Notes under the pieces: generated by a model
Told to the model about the DNA's origin: nothing
The model's database searches: none
Seen by the model: the letters and a program-made list of their open reading frames with translations, nothing else
DNA from: Clostridia bacterium
Lineage (GTDB): Bacteria; CBDUZB01; JAGLHV01
Length of the DNA: 13,844 nucleotides
Assembly: GCA_030595925.1 (NCBI GenBank)
Contig: JAUVLC010000063.1
Location: 1-13,844 of the forward strand
Reading direction: 5' to 3'
In this document: positions 1-6,140 of the stretch, one piece after another
How positions within the stretch are numbered: the stretch's first letter is position 1
How the letters are laid out: each line of letters starts with the position of its first letter
Position numbers and translations under genes: made by a program

Positions 1-182
1 TTTTTTTTGCCTTTTTTACCTCCGGGGTGAATTTCCTTTTTTAACCATCCTTCCATCCATCTTTCCCTGCAAACTTTGGGGTAAAGTGATTTTTAATTTC
101 TTGTTTCTTCGACGCTATTTTTACAGCGCAAATAGCTCAACTTCTTAAAGAAAAGTCAGCCTCAGCGTGTTATTAGAAGTTT
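1..182. other. intergenic, no gene seen
   Basis: I see no supportable gene here. The minus strand carries a GGAGG box at 19-23 close to the window edge, which could be the ribosome binding site of a gene beginning outside the window, but no start codon is visible at the right spacing before the edge. A short minus-strand reading frame near 1-45 contains RKFTPE, reminiscent of the N-terminus of IS3-type OrfA proteins, but it has no start codon. Confidence 0.4.
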
Positions 183-572
183 TTATCTTTCTTTAATCCA
201 ATTGATAGCATCATTGTAGTCTTCAAATATTTGGACAATGTTGCCTGTTTGAATTTTTTTTCCTTGTTTCCAAAGATTATTCCATTCAGATAGAAATTTT
301 ACAACAATTACTGATTCTCCATTTCCAATTCTGTTTTTATTTTTTATATGAAAATTTCTTATTTTTTCCAAATCATCGACAAAGGTGTTTTTAAAATTTA
401 AGTTTCGATGGTCAAAAAGAACATTGTTGTTTGGAATGTATTCCGGATGTTTTAATAATTCTTTCGCCATAAAAATGAAAGCATCGCCAGTCATATTACC
501 GGTTGTTTTGACAATATAAAAATTATCTGAATTTAAATATTCAATATCGTATTTCATTTTTAATTCTAACAT
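183..572 (-). CDS. STAS/SpoIIAA-like-fold hypothetical protein
   Basis: A 129-residue soluble protein with no signal peptide or membrane segment. The pattern (an N-terminal beta hairpin around KYDIEYLNSDNFYIVKTTG, a helix MAKELLKHPEY, then NNVLFDHRNLNF, and a late strand ESVIVVKF followed by a terminal helix) resembles the small SpoIIAA/STAS-like proteins often found singly in environmental bacteria. I recognise the fold type only; no function can be named. An alternative ATG five codons in (MKYDIEY) fits the conserved start of such proteins; neither start has a clear Shine-Dalgarno. The gene lies directly downstream of a repeat-borne promoter (615-643) that is also found before the methyltransferase and before the small membrane gene at 12173. 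Codon use is very AT-rich, like the defence genes. Confidence 0.6.
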   Translation of the reverse strand: MLELKMKYDIEYLNSDNFYIVKTTGNMTGDAFIFMAKELLKHPEYIPNNNVLFDHRNLNFKNTFVDDLEKIRNFHIKNKNRIGNGESVIVVKFLSEWNNLWKQGKKIQTGNIVQIFEDYNDAINWIKER

Positions 573-720
573 TATACATTATCTGGTTACTCTATTTTTA
601 CAAAACTATATTACATACTATAAAATAAAAGAGTTACTGTCAACTTTTTTATTTTTTCTCTCTTGCCCGACGACAAAACATTTGATATTTCATAATTGTA
701 CAGTGGATGCATAAATCAAG
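569..720 (-). repeat. promoter-carrying dispersed repeat, copy 1
   Basis: About 150 bp alignable by eye to 12423-12577 over its whole length, and to 5808-5886 over the gene-proximal half. Shared blocks, on the plus strand, are TAACATTATA, ATTATCTG-TTACTCT, CAAAACTA and CTGTCAA or GTGTCAA. The distal half shared with the 12.5-kb copy includes TCTTGC-CGACGA and GTGGAT-CATAAAT. Each copy is placed immediately upstream of a different minus-strand gene. Confidence 0.75.
615..643 (-). promoter_or_regulatory. sigma-70-like promoter for the 183-572 gene
   Basis: On the minus strand TTGACA (638-643) is followed by 17 bp and TAGTAT (615-620). The -35 is perfect and the -10 matches 4 of 6. It lies inside the dispersed repeat at 569-720 and points to the gene at 183-572. 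Confidence 0.6.
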
Positions 721-766
721 GGAGAGGCTTGGGAAAAACTTTTCTCATGCGCCCAGAGCAGTTTGT

Positions 767-1099
767 TTATTTAAATTCTTTTCCTGACCAAAATAGCCTT
801 TCAACTTTTATCTTCGAAGGAAACATACGCTTTAGGATTCCTTTTTTTTCTTGGAATGGAATAATCACCGAGCTATCCTCATTGTCATTAACATACTGTA
901 TACTCGCACGAACAGGTTTCTTCCTTTCGTACCTTATTTCAATAACAACCCTGTCTTCAAGCACATCTTTGATAAATTCGATCGCACTTGTTATTGCTTG
1001 TTCTTCGGCTTCTTGTTTTGTAAGGTTATCATCAAGACATGTCTCAAAGTGCGAATGAAACAACTCTCCAATTTCGACAGTTACCTCGTCTACATACAA
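767..1099 (-). CDS. hypothetical protein, probably 5'-truncated
   Basis: A 110-residue soluble protein of unknown function. It starts from a TTG codon (LYVDEVTVEIGELFHSHFE...) with no convincing Shine-Dalgarno. The reading frame stays open for a further 24 codons upstream, to about 1171, and that extension still looks like protein (ending NLRVGDIRIW). It then runs into a 43-bp dispersed repeat (1174-1216) that supplies an in-frame TAA. The simplest reading is that the true N-terminus was lost when the repeat moved in, and that the TTG is either a weak substitute start or not used. The acidic middle (KQEAEEQAITSAIEFIKDVLEDR) should be helical. No homologous family is recognised. Another minus-strand gene, at 183, follows after a promoter-bearing repeat, so the two are probably not one operon. 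Confidence 0.5.
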   Translation of the reverse strand: MYVDEVTVEIGELFHSHFETCLDDNLTKQEAEEQAITSAIEFIKDVLEDRVVIEIRYERKKPVRASIQYVNDNEDSSVIIPFQEKKGILKRMFPSKIKVERLFWSGKEFK

Positions 1100-1173
1100 C
1101 CAAATGCGGATGTCCCCAACCCGAAGATTTTTGGCTGAAATAGATACTTCAAGTTGATCCGTAAATTCTGAGT

Positions 1174-1216
1174 GACTTTAGGGGACGTTGCGTCCTTTCG
1201 GAACTAATTATTATTT
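1174..1216. repeat. 43-bp dispersed repeat, copy 1
   Basis: Nearly identical to 2208-2250 (I see only a few mismatches). It contains GGGGACGTTGCGT, whose first ten bases match the terminal motif GGGGACRTTG of the two inverted-repeat element families in this window. It is probably an end fragment of a further related element. It abuts the 5' end of the open frame at 767-1171. Confidence 0.7.
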
Positions 1217-1227
1217 GAGTCATATAG

Positions 1228-1513
1228 GGGGACATTGTTAAATAGTTAAAATGTTATTAAAAATACTTTTTACCCCTGCATCCTTCTCTATTATTTTCTT
1301 CCCTCGATCATATGCTATACTTATACTGGCACTGCTCCCCAAAATACCTTTACCCGATGTATGATATCAAAGCTCCGGCTTTAGCTGTTTTTTAACCCCT
1401 ACTATTTCCTTTTAATTCTACTACCCCAACTACTTATTTTTTGGCTATCAGATTGATTAACTCTTTGAGCAAGGATATGTCAATAGTTATTTAACTACTT
1501 AACAACGTACTCC
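1228..1513 (-). mobile_element. RAYT-derived MITE, family 2 (full copy)
   Basis: A 286-bp element bounded by imperfect inverted repeats of about 32 bp. The left end reads GGGGACATTGTTAAATAG; the right end, complemented, reads GGAGTACGTTGTTAAGTAG. On the minus strand, allowing frameshifts, it encodes the C-terminal DnaA-like helix-turn-helix of a REP-associated tyrosine transposase: LINLIAKK, VVELKGNSRG, AGALISYI, then LGSSASISIAYDRGKKIIEK. The stretch is broken by stop codons and frame changes, so it is not a working gene. It begins 14 bp after the stop codon of the YIP1 gene at 1528. The last 125 bp recur at 2088-2205 and 12005-12128. Confidence 0.7.
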
Positions 1514-1527
1514 TTTTCCTCCTTAGA

Positions 1528-2055
1528 CTACCTTGCAAAAGCACCCAAAACAGAAAACAATAAGACAAAGATTAACATTTGAACAATCCAACCAATCACA
1601 CAAACCCCTACAGCCTGTAATGTGCTTTTATAATCAAGGGCTTGTCTGACTGCAATCACCATTGCCACCAGCATCCAAATTGAGGCAATTAGAAAAACGA
1701 TTTTTGCCAGCCCCGGGATAATACCCAGTATCCGAATTAACCCGGGAGCACTCGAAAAACCAATAGTTCGCAATAACTCACTGTGAGTTGCTTCGGTCTG
1801 TGGCTCCGGAAGGAATCTGGTACCAATAAAATAAGTGAGATATGCCCAAACATACCATCCAATAAGAGCTGCGATTGTTCCCGACAGAATCCCGCCAAGT
1901 CCTCCCATTGAAAGACTTCCTACGCCAGCCGCCAGACTGGAGAGAACAACAACCCCCATAGCTTGCCCTAATGCACTCTTGTCAGCTTCAACTTCTTCAT
2001 ACAGATTAACATCCAGTTTAGCAGCACGAATAATACGGCCTTTAAAATCAGTCAT
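1528..2055 (-). CDS. YIP1-family integral membrane protein, copy 1
   Basis: A 175-residue hydrophobic protein of the bacterial YIP1 type. An N-terminal amphipathic segment (MTDFKGRIIRAAKLDVNLYE) is followed by roughly four or five membrane spans (about residues 32-50, 54-78, 102-113, 116-138 and 149-172). The conserved feature is a short polar loop between spans, EPQTEATHSELLRTIGFSSAP. In bacteria the role of this family is not settled; it acts in the inner membrane. The start is fixed by a strong AAGGAGG box five bases before the ATG. By my count the copy at 11452-11979 differs at 16 of 175 positions (about 91% identity), and its upstream 125 bp is also duplicated. GC content is visibly higher than in the defence genes nearby, suggesting a different origin. 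A RAYT-derived element begins 14 bp after the stop. Confidence 0.8.
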   Translation of the reverse strand: MTDFKGRIIRAAKLDVNLYEEVEADKSALGQAMGVVVLSSLAAGVGSLSMGGLGGILSGTIAALIGWYVWAYLTYFIGTRFLPEPQTEATHSELLRTIGFSSAPGLIRILGIIPGLAKIVFLIASIWMLVAMVIAVRQALDYKSTLQAVGVCVIGWIVQMLIFVLLFSVLGAFAR

Positions 2056-2087
2056 TTTATCCTCCTTAAAAATAATATTTTTTTACC

Positions 2088-2205
2088 CCTTCTATTTCCT
2101 TTTAATTCTACTACCTCATCTACTAATTTTTTTGATATCAGATTGATTAAGTCTTTAAGCAAAGATATGTCAATAATTATTTAACTATTTAACAACGTCC
2201 TCTTG
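2088..2205 (-). repeat. half-copy of family-2 element upstream of YIP1 copy 1
   Basis: Closely similar to 1388-1513 and 12005-12128. Only the right terminal repeat (AACAACGTCC) and the following part of the RAYT tail (minus-strand LLKDLINLISKKLVDEVVELKG) remain; the other end is missing where the YIP1 ribosome binding site begins. The minus-strand TTGACA inside it has no good -10 partner, so I do not call it a promoter. Confidence 0.7.
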
Positions 2206-2207
2206 GG

Positions 2208-2250
2208 GACTTTAGGGGACGTTGCGTACTTTAGGAACTAATTATTATTT
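2208..2250. repeat. 43-bp dispersed repeat, copy 2
   Basis: Second copy of the repeat at 1174-1216, lying between the family-2 half-copy and MITE copy A. It shares GACTTTAGGGGACGTTGCGT and GGAACTAATTATTATTT with the first copy. Confidence 0.7.
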
Positions 2251-2260
2251 GGGGAAACTT

Positions 2261-2483
2261 GGAAAACATTGCTTAAAGTTTTACAGTTATTGAAGTATCT
2301 GTTTTTCAAGCCCTTTTTCCCGACACAAAATCCTTCCTTTTTCTTTTGTTATACTTATCGCTCCTGAGCCAATCCCTAATAATTTTCCTAACTTCTCACC
2401 GGATTCTTCCAAATATTTACTCGCCAAATACACTAATATATTTTTCGCCCTCCCCATACTTTAAACCTTTGAGTAATGTCCCC
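2261..2483 (-). mobile_element. RAYT-derived MITE, family 1, copy A
   Basis: The left end AACATTGCTTAAAG pairs with a right end that reads, complemented, GGGGACATTACTCAAAG. The interior carries the family core TATACTTAT and CTCCTGAGCCAATCCCTAAT, CTAACTTCTCACCGGATTC and AAATATTTACTCGCCAAATAC. It ends 31 bp downstream of the Fic stop codon. Confidence 0.75.
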
Positions 2484-2514
2484 TATAGTAAAAATAGGTA
2501 TTTCTTTTTTTGAA

Positions 2515-3567
2515 TTAACTTTTTTTATATCGGGTACTTCTACCTAGACCAAGCCGTTCGATTCTTTTAAGACGCAAAAGCCTATTTAATGCCTGGTTTA
2601 CTGTGGGACGAGCAATTTTTGTCTTTTTTGCAATCTCTCCAGGAGAAGCTTCCTCTACAGATTGTAAATAGTTCCATACCGCTAATTGCTTAACAGATAA
2701 TAGTTTTTCGATATTTTCTTTAGAAAGTAATTCCATAGCCATCTTAGATTGTTTCAATATGACGGAAAAAAAGAAGTCCAACCAAGGGACAATTTTTGCC
2801 TTTTTAGTCTTTAGGGTTTTCTGGCTCTTGCGCAAAGCCATATAATAATCAGGTTTATTATCTTCTATCAATTTTTCATGAGACACGTACGGTATATATA
2901 AATACTCGGCCTTAAGCAAAAGCATGTTGGTAAGTATCCGCGACAAACGACCATTACCATCCTGAAAAGGATGGATATTGAGAAATTCTACAAGGAAATT
3001 CCCGATAATAAGTAAAGGGTGATATTTTGCTTCTTTCAATGCACACTGCGTAGCTTCCACTAATTCCTGCATTTCTTTAGGAGTTAGGTAAGCAGGAATA
3101 GTATCAAATAAAATTCCTGCGGAATTTCCGGTTTCATCAATCATCATTACTTTATTTTCGCGTTTCTTATAATTGCCACGGTGGAATTTATCTTTTTCTA
3201 CATATTTTAAAAGTTCTTTATGAAAATGTTTAATGGTACTTTCAGACAATTTTAAGTTCTTCCATGAATCAAATACATTCTGCAGTAATTCGTAATATCC
3301 TTTTACCTCCTGTTTATCTCTATCCCGGAATTTCTGAATAGAAATACCTCGTATAAGTTTTTCCACTTCTTCATCAGACATTTGGGCTCCTTCTATACGG
3401 GTGGAAGCACCTGTTGAAGTCACAAGGACAGACCGTTTAAGACGACCTAATACCTGGGGGCTTAATTTAGCTCCGGCAATCCATTGTCCCTTTAGCTCGT
3501 CAATTCGGGCAATCTTTGTCCACATTTCTACAGGAATATTTTGTAATCTTTGCATAAAATTATTCAT
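2515..3567 (-). CDS. Fic family protein (AMP-transferase) with C-terminal winged helix
   Basis: A 350-residue Fic enzyme expected to transfer AMP from ATP to a hydroxyl group on a target protein. Residues 55-60 (STRIEG) match the inhibitory-helix motif [S/T]xxxE[G/N] placed N-terminal to the Fic core (class II). Residues 199-210 (HPFQDGNGRLSR) are the complete catalytic HPFxDGNGRxxR motif with its histidine and arginines, so the enzyme looks active and self-inhibited. Residues about 283-350 form a winged helix-turn-helix (EIAKKTKIARPTVNQALNRL), implying DNA binding. I prefer the ATG at 3567 to a TTG at 3585, because the TTG lies inside an operator arm and would leave almost no leader. The promoter is a perfect consensus overlapped by inverted repeats, consistent with autoregulation. 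No partner antitoxin gene is seen; the inhibitory helix is built in. Confidence 0.9.
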   Translation of the reverse strand: MNNFMQRLQNIPVEMWTKIARIDELKGQWIAGAKLSPQVLGRLKRSVLVTSTGASTRIEGAQMSDEEVEKLIRGISIQKFRDRDKQEVKGYYELLQNVFDSWKNLKLSESTIKHFHKELLKYVEKDKFHRGNYKKRENKVMMIDETGNSAGILFDTIPAYLTPKEMQELVEATQCALKEAKYHPLLIIGNFLVEFLNIHPFQDGNGRLSRILTNMLLLKAEYLYIPYVSHEKLIEDNKPDYYMALRKSQKTLKTKKAKIVPWLDFFFSVILKQSKMAMELLSKENIEKLLSVKQLAVWNYLQSVEEASPGEIAKKTKIARPTVNQALNRLLRLKRIERLGLGRSTRYKKS

Positions 3568-3583
3568 ATTTTTCACAAAAAAC

Positions 3584-3620
3584 AATCTTATATTTTAACT
3601 ATATAAGATTATATAAGATT
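3584..3620 (-). promoter_or_regulatory. probable operator of the Fic gene (three 10-bp arms)
   Basis: AATCTTATAT at 3584-3593 is an exact inverted repeat of ATATAAGATT at 3601-3610 (7-bp spacer), and a second ATATAAGATT follows directly at 3611-3620. The arms cover the -10 box and the expected transcription start of the Fic promoter. Adjacent arms are about one helical turn apart, as expected for cooperative repressor binding. The likely binder is the Fic protein's own C-terminal winged helix; that is inference. Confidence 0.65.
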
Positions 3621-3636
3621 AATTTTGTACTGTCAA
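3608..3636 (-). promoter_or_regulatory. consensus sigma-70 promoter of the Fic gene
   Basis: TTGACA (3631-3636), a 17-bp spacer and TATAAT (3608-3613) on the minus strand: 12 of 12 consensus bases. Transcription should begin near 3600, leaving a leader of about 33 nt to the ATG at 3567. The stretch 3637-3835 further upstream holds no gene I can support. Confidence 0.8.
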
Positions 3637-3835
3637 GAAAAAGAAAAACTTCCCGGGCTGGTCAATGTTGATAACAAAGCTCTTTTACTAAAATATTATA
3701 GTGGTTCTATCCTTTTAACTCAAAAAAAATAAAACCTCTCTCTTTATTTTGCTGAACTTTGAAACTTTAAACAATGTACTCTATACCTAATAATCATCAA
3801 CGTAATCATCAACCAATTAGACAATAAGGGGACTT

Positions 3836-4100
3836 GGGGAACATTGCTTAAAGTTTTAAAGTTATTGAAGTATCTGTTTTTCAAGCCCTTTTTCTCTACA
3901 CAAATCCTTCCTTTTTCTTTTGTTATACTTACCTGCCTGTCCGCCAATCTTTAAGGCGGGTCCACCAATCCTTAAGGATGATCGCTCCTGAGCCAATCCC
4001 TAATAATTTCCCTAACTTCTCACCGAATTCTTTCAAATATTTACTCGCCAAATACACTTCTCGTTTTTTTATCCATACTTTAAAACTGTAAGCAATAACT
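3836..4100 (-). mobile_element. RAYT-derived MITE, family 1, copy B
   Basis: The left end is GGGGAACATTGCTTAAAG; the right end, complemented, includes TTGCTTACAG. The interior is the family core with an extra insert of roughly 50 bp at 3930-3981 that contains CCGCC...GGCGG and repeated CCTTAAGG palindromes. Copy D carries a related insert at the same place; copies A and E lack it. It sits about 80 bp downstream of the restriction enzyme stop. A short minus-strand reading frame here spells the RAYT-like tail (KGLKNRYFNNFKTL) and is not a separate gene. Confidence 0.75.
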
Positions 4101-4182
4101 CTCTACTGTTTTTTAACGGCCGAGCCCACCTGTATTTTGAAGCGTTAGTGGGAAAATCCAAGGTACAACGATTTGTTGTGTC

Positions 4183-4956
4183 TTAATATTGTTTTACTTC
4201 TGCATATAAATTTATCAGGGCTTCTCTTCTCAATCTAAATTTTGTCCCGTGATTATGTCCCGTTCTTGCATCAAAATCTATGTATAGATCTCCATTTTCA
4301 ATGGCCTTAATGAATCTATTAATATCAAGTTTTTTCAGCATAAAAATATCTTGATAATGAAAATGTAATTTACCATTAAATTTCTTAGACTCTGCCCATA
4401 CGAAAAAGCAATTATGTAACTTTGTGCCTGCTTTATGAAATAAATCATCAAATCCCCAGTATGGTTGAGGCTTTAGTTTTTTATCTGTTAGGCTTACCGC
4501 CCATTCCGTATGGGTTTGAATGTCAATTTTTTTATAGTTAAAATCAACCAAAATCTTTTTATTACTTCTATCAACTTTTACAGAGAATCCTCTGTTAGAG
4601 TATCCACGAGCACTTATTGTTTGTCTAAAACTTTTTTCGTTATCTGAATATTTGTTATTCGATTCTTGATGTTGCCAGCCAAAATCAGGCAGCAAAATTG
4701 ATGGAACAAATTTGTAAGCACGTGGTGAAGGCTCCATATGAAATAATGTGATTAATGATGTTGTATCCTTCTTTTGAGCTTTTAACTCCCATTCGGTCGC
4801 ATTTGGTAACGGTAAATTATTTTCTTCTATACCTAATAAGTCTTCAAGTGTATTTCCAACGCCACCATCATTATTTTTTCGTCCGGTCGGAATCCATCCT
4901 TTTTGACGTATTTCGACTAATGCACTGATTAGACTATCTTTTGTATATGTTTTCAT
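4183..4956 (-). CDS. MvaI/BcnI-type restriction endonuclease
   Basis: A 257-residue type II restriction enzyme. The family signature is the N-terminal block GGVGNTLEDLLGIEENN (residues 31-47) followed by the nuclease ExK-type centre WELKAQK (Glu57, Lys59). Known relatives MvaI and BcnI cut CCWGG and CCSGG as monomers; the exact site here cannot be read from the sequence. I choose the ATG at 4956 rather than the one at 4977 because GGAG lies five bases before it. The reading frame overlaps the 3' end of the methyltransferase gene by 23 bp, so the two are translationally linked, with methylase first, the usual safe order. No controller gene is present. The gene has no own promoter; it is expected to depend on the promoter at 5858-5886. 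Confidence 0.85.
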   Translation of the reverse strand: MKTYTKDSLISALVEIRQKGWIPTGRKNNDGGVGNTLEDLLGIEENNLPLPNATEWELKAQKKDTTSLITLFHMEPSPRAYKFVPSILLPDFGWQHQESNNKYSDNEKSFRQTISARGYSNRGFSVKVDRSNKKILVDFNYKKIDIQTHTEWAVSLTDKKLKPQPYWGFDDLFHKAGTKLHNCFFVWAESKKFNGKLHFHYQDIFMLKKLDINRFIKAIENGDLYIDFDARTGHNHGTKFRLRREALINLYAEVKQY

Positions 4957-5776
4957 TTGGTCTCCAGTGTACATCAAACAAAGTTGCCTGTTTGGGTTCA
5001 GATTTCGTCGTTTTTTTGTCTCTGATTATTGACCGTGGATTTTCAAGTCGCTGTAATGCCATTTCACAATATTCAGGGGAAATATCTATACCAATAAAAT
5101 TTCTTCCTAAATTTTTTGTAGCTAATGCAGTAGTGCCTGAACCCATGAAAGGGTCAAGTATAATTTTTGCAGTTGTTGATGAAATAATTCTCTCTATCAA
5201 ATCAAGAGGAAAAGGAGCAGGGTGTTTATTTTTGTTTTCCTGACCAAATTCCCAAACATCACCATAAGCATTGGCTTTTTTTGCTAATTTGAATTTTGGT
5301 TTTGCTATAAGATATATAACTTCATAGTTTGGCAAAAAATAACCAGGATTAAAATTTATTCCACCTTTCCGTTTCCATATGATAATTTGCCTAACAGGGA
5401 AACTATAGACAATATCATTTCTATCTTGTAATAAACCAGCTTGCACCCGCCACTTGTGATTATAAAAAATTGCACCGTCGTCAGGAATGATACGTAACAT
5501 CTCTGACAAACATTCTCTTTGCCATACCACATATTCCTCATGTGGCATATTATCGCTGTAATGAGAATAGCCATTAATTAACGCTGCATTTGACCACTTT
5601 CCACCTCTACCATTCTTCATCCCGTTACCTGTTGAGTTTTTAAGATTATATGGTGGTGATGTCACAACCAAATCAACACTGTCATCAGGCAATTGCTTCA
5701 TAACATCAATAACATTACCACAAATAAATTGATTTACGAAATCATCAGGATAATGTAACTTTTTAATTTTTGTCAT
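4934..5776 (-). CDS. DNA methyltransferase (N4-cytosine/N6-adenine class) of the type II system
   Basis: A 280-residue S-adenosylmethionine-dependent DNA methyltransferase that should protect the sites cut by the partner endonuclease. The catalytic motif IV TSPPYNL (residues 39-45) comes before the AdoMet-binding motif I DPFMGSGTTA (208-217), with FIGIDIS as motif II, the beta-class order. The TSPPY form is frequent in N4-cytosine enzymes, and the MvaI/BcnI partner also fits N4-cytosine methylation, but N6-adenine cannot be excluded. The start is supported by AGAGGA before the ATG at 5776. It is the first gene of a two-gene operon driven by a perfect consensus promoter located in a dispersed repeat. 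The protein appears full length with all motifs intact. Confidence 0.9.
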   Translation of the reverse strand: MTKIKKLHYPDDFVNQFICGNVIDVMKQLPDDSVDLVVTSPPYNLKNSTGNGMKNGRGGKWSNAALINGYSHYSDNMPHEEYVVWQRECLSEMLRIIPDDGAIFYNHKWRVQAGLLQDRNDIVYSFPVRQIIIWKRKGGINFNPGYFLPNYEVIYLIAKPKFKLAKKANAYGDVWEFGQENKNKHPAPFPLDLIERIISSTTAKIILDPFMGSGTTALATKNLGRNFIGIDISPEYCEMALQRLENPRSIIRDKKTTKSEPKQATLFDVHWRPNENIYKR

Positions 5777-5807
5777 TTGTTTCCTCTTGCATATAACTTT
5801 TTACACA

Positions 5808-5886
5808 TAACATTATAATTATCTGCTTACTCTATTTTAACAAAACTACACCATATTATTATAAAAAACAAAGAAGCTCCTGTCAA
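5808..5886 (-). repeat. promoter-carrying dispersed repeat, copy 2 (short form)
   Basis: Shares the gene-proximal half of the repeats at 569-720 and 12423-12577 (TAACATTATAATTATCTG, TTACTCT, ACAAAACTAC, TGTCAAC). The distal half present in the other copies is absent here; MITE copy C begins 27 bp beyond. Confidence 0.7.
5858..5886 (-). promoter_or_regulatory. consensus sigma-70 promoter of the restriction-modification operon
   Basis: TTGACA (5881-5886), a 17-bp spacer and TATAAT (5858-5863) on the minus strand: 12 of 12 consensus bases. It reads into the methyltransferase gene at 5776, with a leader of about 75 nt. Confidence 0.8.
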
Positions 5887-5913
5887 CTCTTTTACGGATG
5901 GTTTTGAGGTTTT

Positions 5914-6125
5914 GAGAAACATTTCTTAAGCTTTTAATTTATTGAAGTATCTATTCCTCAATCTCTTTCTCTTTACAAAAATTTCTGTCTTTTTCTTTTG
6001 CTTTACTTATCGATCCCTTTCCTATTCTCAACAACCTTCCTGTTTCTTTCAAATATTTATTCGCCAAACAGACTAATATATTTTTCGTTTTTTTCCCATA
6101 CTTTAAAATTTTAAGCAACATCTCC
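5914..6125 (-). mobile_element. RAYT-derived MITE, family 1, copy C (diverged)
   Basis: The left end GAGAAACATTTCTTAAG and the right end (complemented) GGAGATGTTGCTTAAAA form the inverted repeat. It is the most diverged copy, yet its minus-strand reading frame is the longest and clearest version of the RAYT tail: NKYLKETGRLLRIGKGSI followed by SKAKEKDRNFCKEKE. It starts 15 bp after the stop codon of the 6141 gene. Confidence 0.65.
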
Positions 6126-6140
6126 AATCTATTCCAAGTT

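Noticed and set aside
1-45. IS3 OrfA-like start (RKFTPEVKKAKK) on the minus strand
   Set aside because: There is a stop codon directly upstream, no start codon, and too little sequence before the window edge.
2150-2190. Promoter TTGACA in the family-2 half-copies upstream of both YIP1 genes
   Set aside because: No -10 hexamer with more than about 3 matches lies at 16-18 bp spacing; the hexamer belongs to the repeat and also occurs in the copy that is downstream of YIP1.
3744-3947. Short minus-strand ORF ending NYRVHCLKFQ-type sequence
   Set aside because: It lies across MITE copy B and spells part of the decayed RAYT tail; it has no ribosome binding site and no conservation of frame among the copies.
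4110-4183. Integron attC-like site after the restriction enzyme gene (TAACG...CGTTA pair, GTTAAAA, ACAAC/GTTGT hairpin)
   Set aside because: The inner arms do not pair as L'/L'' boxes must, the interval is only about 36 bp, and the core box deviates from GTTRRRY. A similar GGCCGTTAGAT after rloB turned out to be radC coding sequence (WPLDD). There is no integron integrase in the window.
5777-5913. Controller (C) protein gene for the restriction-modification system
   Set aside because: No small helix-turn-helix ORF with a start and ribosome binding site is present near the operon on either strand.
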